DNA of 38,770 nucleotides from the NCBI GenBank assembly GCA_034429695.1, contig DAOUGC010000173.1, forward strand, positions 1 through 38,770, given 5' to 3'. The position numbers were made by a program, and so were the translations under genes. The stretch is from DAOUGC01 sp034429695 (GTDB lineage: Bacteria > Chloroflexota > Anaerolineae > Anaerolineales > Anaerolineaceae). The notes under the pieces were generated by a model, which was given only the letters and a program-made list of their open reading frames with translations, did no database searches and was not told the DNA's origin. Positions 37,998-38,770 of the stretch are shown here, piece after piece. The stretch's first letter is position 1; each line of letters starts with the position of its first letter.

Positions 37998-38040
37998 ACC
38001 TTTAATTATGAACAATTTTTGAGGCGCGCTCATGCCGGGA

Positions 38041-38547
38041 TTAGTTCTCATCCGGGTCAGATGGAAGGCTGCGCAGGGCTTCTTCCATCGATAGATTCTC
38101 GCGGCGCATTCCCGGGGCAGGTGTTCCACAGTAAGGGCACAGATTCCAGGCCAGCTCGTTGAGCTTTCCACACTGGTGGCAATTTTTCTTCAGGCGGGTG
38201 TGACAGTTGGGGCACACCTGCCAGTCATTTTGGATTCTGCGTCCGCAACCGGGACAAATGGGCGCATCCTCCACGGCTTGCAGCAGAGCTTCTTCTTCGA
38301 GGGTGTACTGGTATTCTTCATCCAGCGTGCGCTGGGGGCGTAAAAATAGATAAATGAGGATGCCAGGCAGAAACAGGACGGCAACCACCAGCGCGGCCAG
38401 GATGCGGATGAGGGGATCACGTGTGCGGCCTTTGATGTCGCGATAGGTCCAAATGATCAGGCTGAGCCACAAGGCGGCAAGAAAGGCGGCCGAAAAAGCG
38501 GTAAGTACCAGTACCAGACTGCTAAGAGCGGCAGGATTGAGCGTCAT
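38041..38547 (-). CDS. Membrane protein with double zinc ribbon
   Basis: 168 residues. Two membrane helices (about 8-30 and 46-68) precede an acidic linker and a cytoplasmic double zinc ribbon: CPGCGRRIQNDWQVCPNCHT, then CHQCGKLNELAWNLCPYCGTP, giving eight Cys in four CxxC knuckles. This zinc-ribbon architecture is common in bacteria and archaea and usually has no assigned role. TGGAG about six bases before the ATG at 38547 is preferred to an in-frame GTG at 38559. A good promoter lies at 38601-38629. It is not obviously tied to the neighbouring pfkB run, which has its own promoter. Confidence 0.82.
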   Translation of the reverse strand: MTLNPAALSSLVLVLTAFSAAFLAALWLSLIIWTYRDIKGRTRDPLIRILAALVVAVLFLPGILIYLFLRPQRTLDEEYQYTLEEEALLQAVEDAPICPGCGRRIQNDWQVCPNCHTRLKKNCHQCGKLNELAWNLCPYCGTPAPGMRRENLSMEEALRSLPSDPDEN

Positions 38548-38600
38548 GAACGGCTCCACAGGGTAAATTCGCGATGGCGCGGGATATAACTTCCGTAAGA

Positions 38601-38629
38601 AGTATAGACGAAAAAGAGTCAGGATGCAA
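38601..38629 (-). promoter_or_regulatory. Candidate promoter of the zinc-ribbon gene
   Basis: On the minus strand TTGCAT (38629 to 38624) and TATACT (38606 to 38601) are separated by exactly 17 bases. The start would lie about 50 bases before the ATG. Confidence 0.5.
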
Positions 38630-38650
38630 ATTACAGGGTGGTTTGAAGCT

Positions 38651-38679
38651 TTGTAGGAATTGGTTGATGGCGCTACAAT
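38651..38679 (+). promoter_or_regulatory. Candidate promoter of the lipoprotein gene
   Basis: TTGTAG (38651-38656), a 17-base spacer and TACAAT (38674-38679) lie 29 bases before the ATG at 38709. The -35 is a weak match. Confidence 0.45.
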
Positions 38680-38708
38680 AATAATGAATTAATGAAAGGC
38701 AGGTAATC

Positions 38709-38770
38709 ATGAAAAGACTGGTGGTGATACTCCTTCTGGCGGGAGTGATATTGAGCGCATGTGGTCAAAG
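38709..38770 (+). CDS. Lipoprotein, N-terminal fragment (runs off the window)
   Basis: The last 62 bases encode MKRLVVILLLAGVILSACGQ, a textbook lipoprotein signal: two basic residues, a hydrophobic core and the lipobox LSAC with Cys at position 18. Lgt from this window would modify it. An AAAGGCAGG stretch lies upstream as a possible SD. The mature protein is outside the window and its function is unknown. Confidence 0.75.
   Translation, partial: MKRLVVILLLAGVILSACGQ

Overview
The window is an ordinary-looking, gene-dense stretch of bacterial chromosome. By gene content and style it most resembles Chloroflexota, probably class Anaerolineae; no rRNA is present, so this is inferred from protein families and from the mix of SD-led and apparently leaderless starts. 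GC looks to be in the mid-fifties. I see no rRNA, tRNA, CRISPR array, insertion sequence or phage gene, and no gene-free stretch longer than about 165 bases.

Layout. 1-5.8 kb (+): the tail of an exported protein, a GNAT acetyltransferase, a 7TM-GAF membrane regulator with an HTH-like C-terminus, a three-repeat S1-domain protein, and an FtsK/SpoIIIE DNA translocase overlapping it. 5.9-10.6 kb (+): a cell-envelope group of CDP-alcohol phosphatidyltransferase, Lgt, an ABC ATPase, an ABC-2 permease fused to a SpoIIM-like domain, and an MBL-fold hydrolase. 10.6-14.7 kb: an HNH nuclease (-), then a TIGR01777 epimerase, a polytopic membrane protein and TyrRS (+), closed by a strong terminator. 14.75-19.5 kb (-): fhaA-like, fhaB-like, mtnP, and a SEDS (FtsW/RodA) polymerase fused to a class B PBP-like domain that lacks all three catalytic motifs. 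19.5-21.4 kb (+): archease and RtcB, an RNA-ligase repair pair divergent from fhaA. 21.4-23.0 kb (-): YbaK-type deacylase and a PHP hydrolase. 23.0-27.0 kb (+): secG with a near-consensus promoter, an orphan oligopeptide-type binding protein, an unknown protein, PduO-type cobalamin adenosyltransferase and DUF554. 27.0-38.5 kb (-): GNAT; a tandem-HTH XRE regulator overlapping a TPR protein; then a tight nine-gene run, read in transcription order as PfkB kinase, ParA, ParB, YtcJ-like amidohydrolase, two histidine kinases, one OmpR-type regulator, a small protein and CpaF ATPase. Beyond it lie a zinc-ribbon membrane protein (-) and the first codons of a lipoprotein (+).

The themes that join the genes are envelope growth and chromosome segregation (FtsK, Lgt, SEDS-PBP, FHA proteins, ParAB, SecG) and signalling. 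The strongest candidate for something new is the fhaA-fhaB-mtnP-SEDS::pseudo-PBP operon. It looks like the actinobacterial fhaA-fhaB-pstP-rodA-pbpA-pknAB locus with rodA and pbpA fused, the transpeptidase active site erased, and no phosphatase or kinase gene alongside. The ABC-2::SpoIIM fusion and a histidine kinase carrying a GspE/PilB N-terminal (MshEN-like) domain in the same gene run as cpaF are secondary leads.
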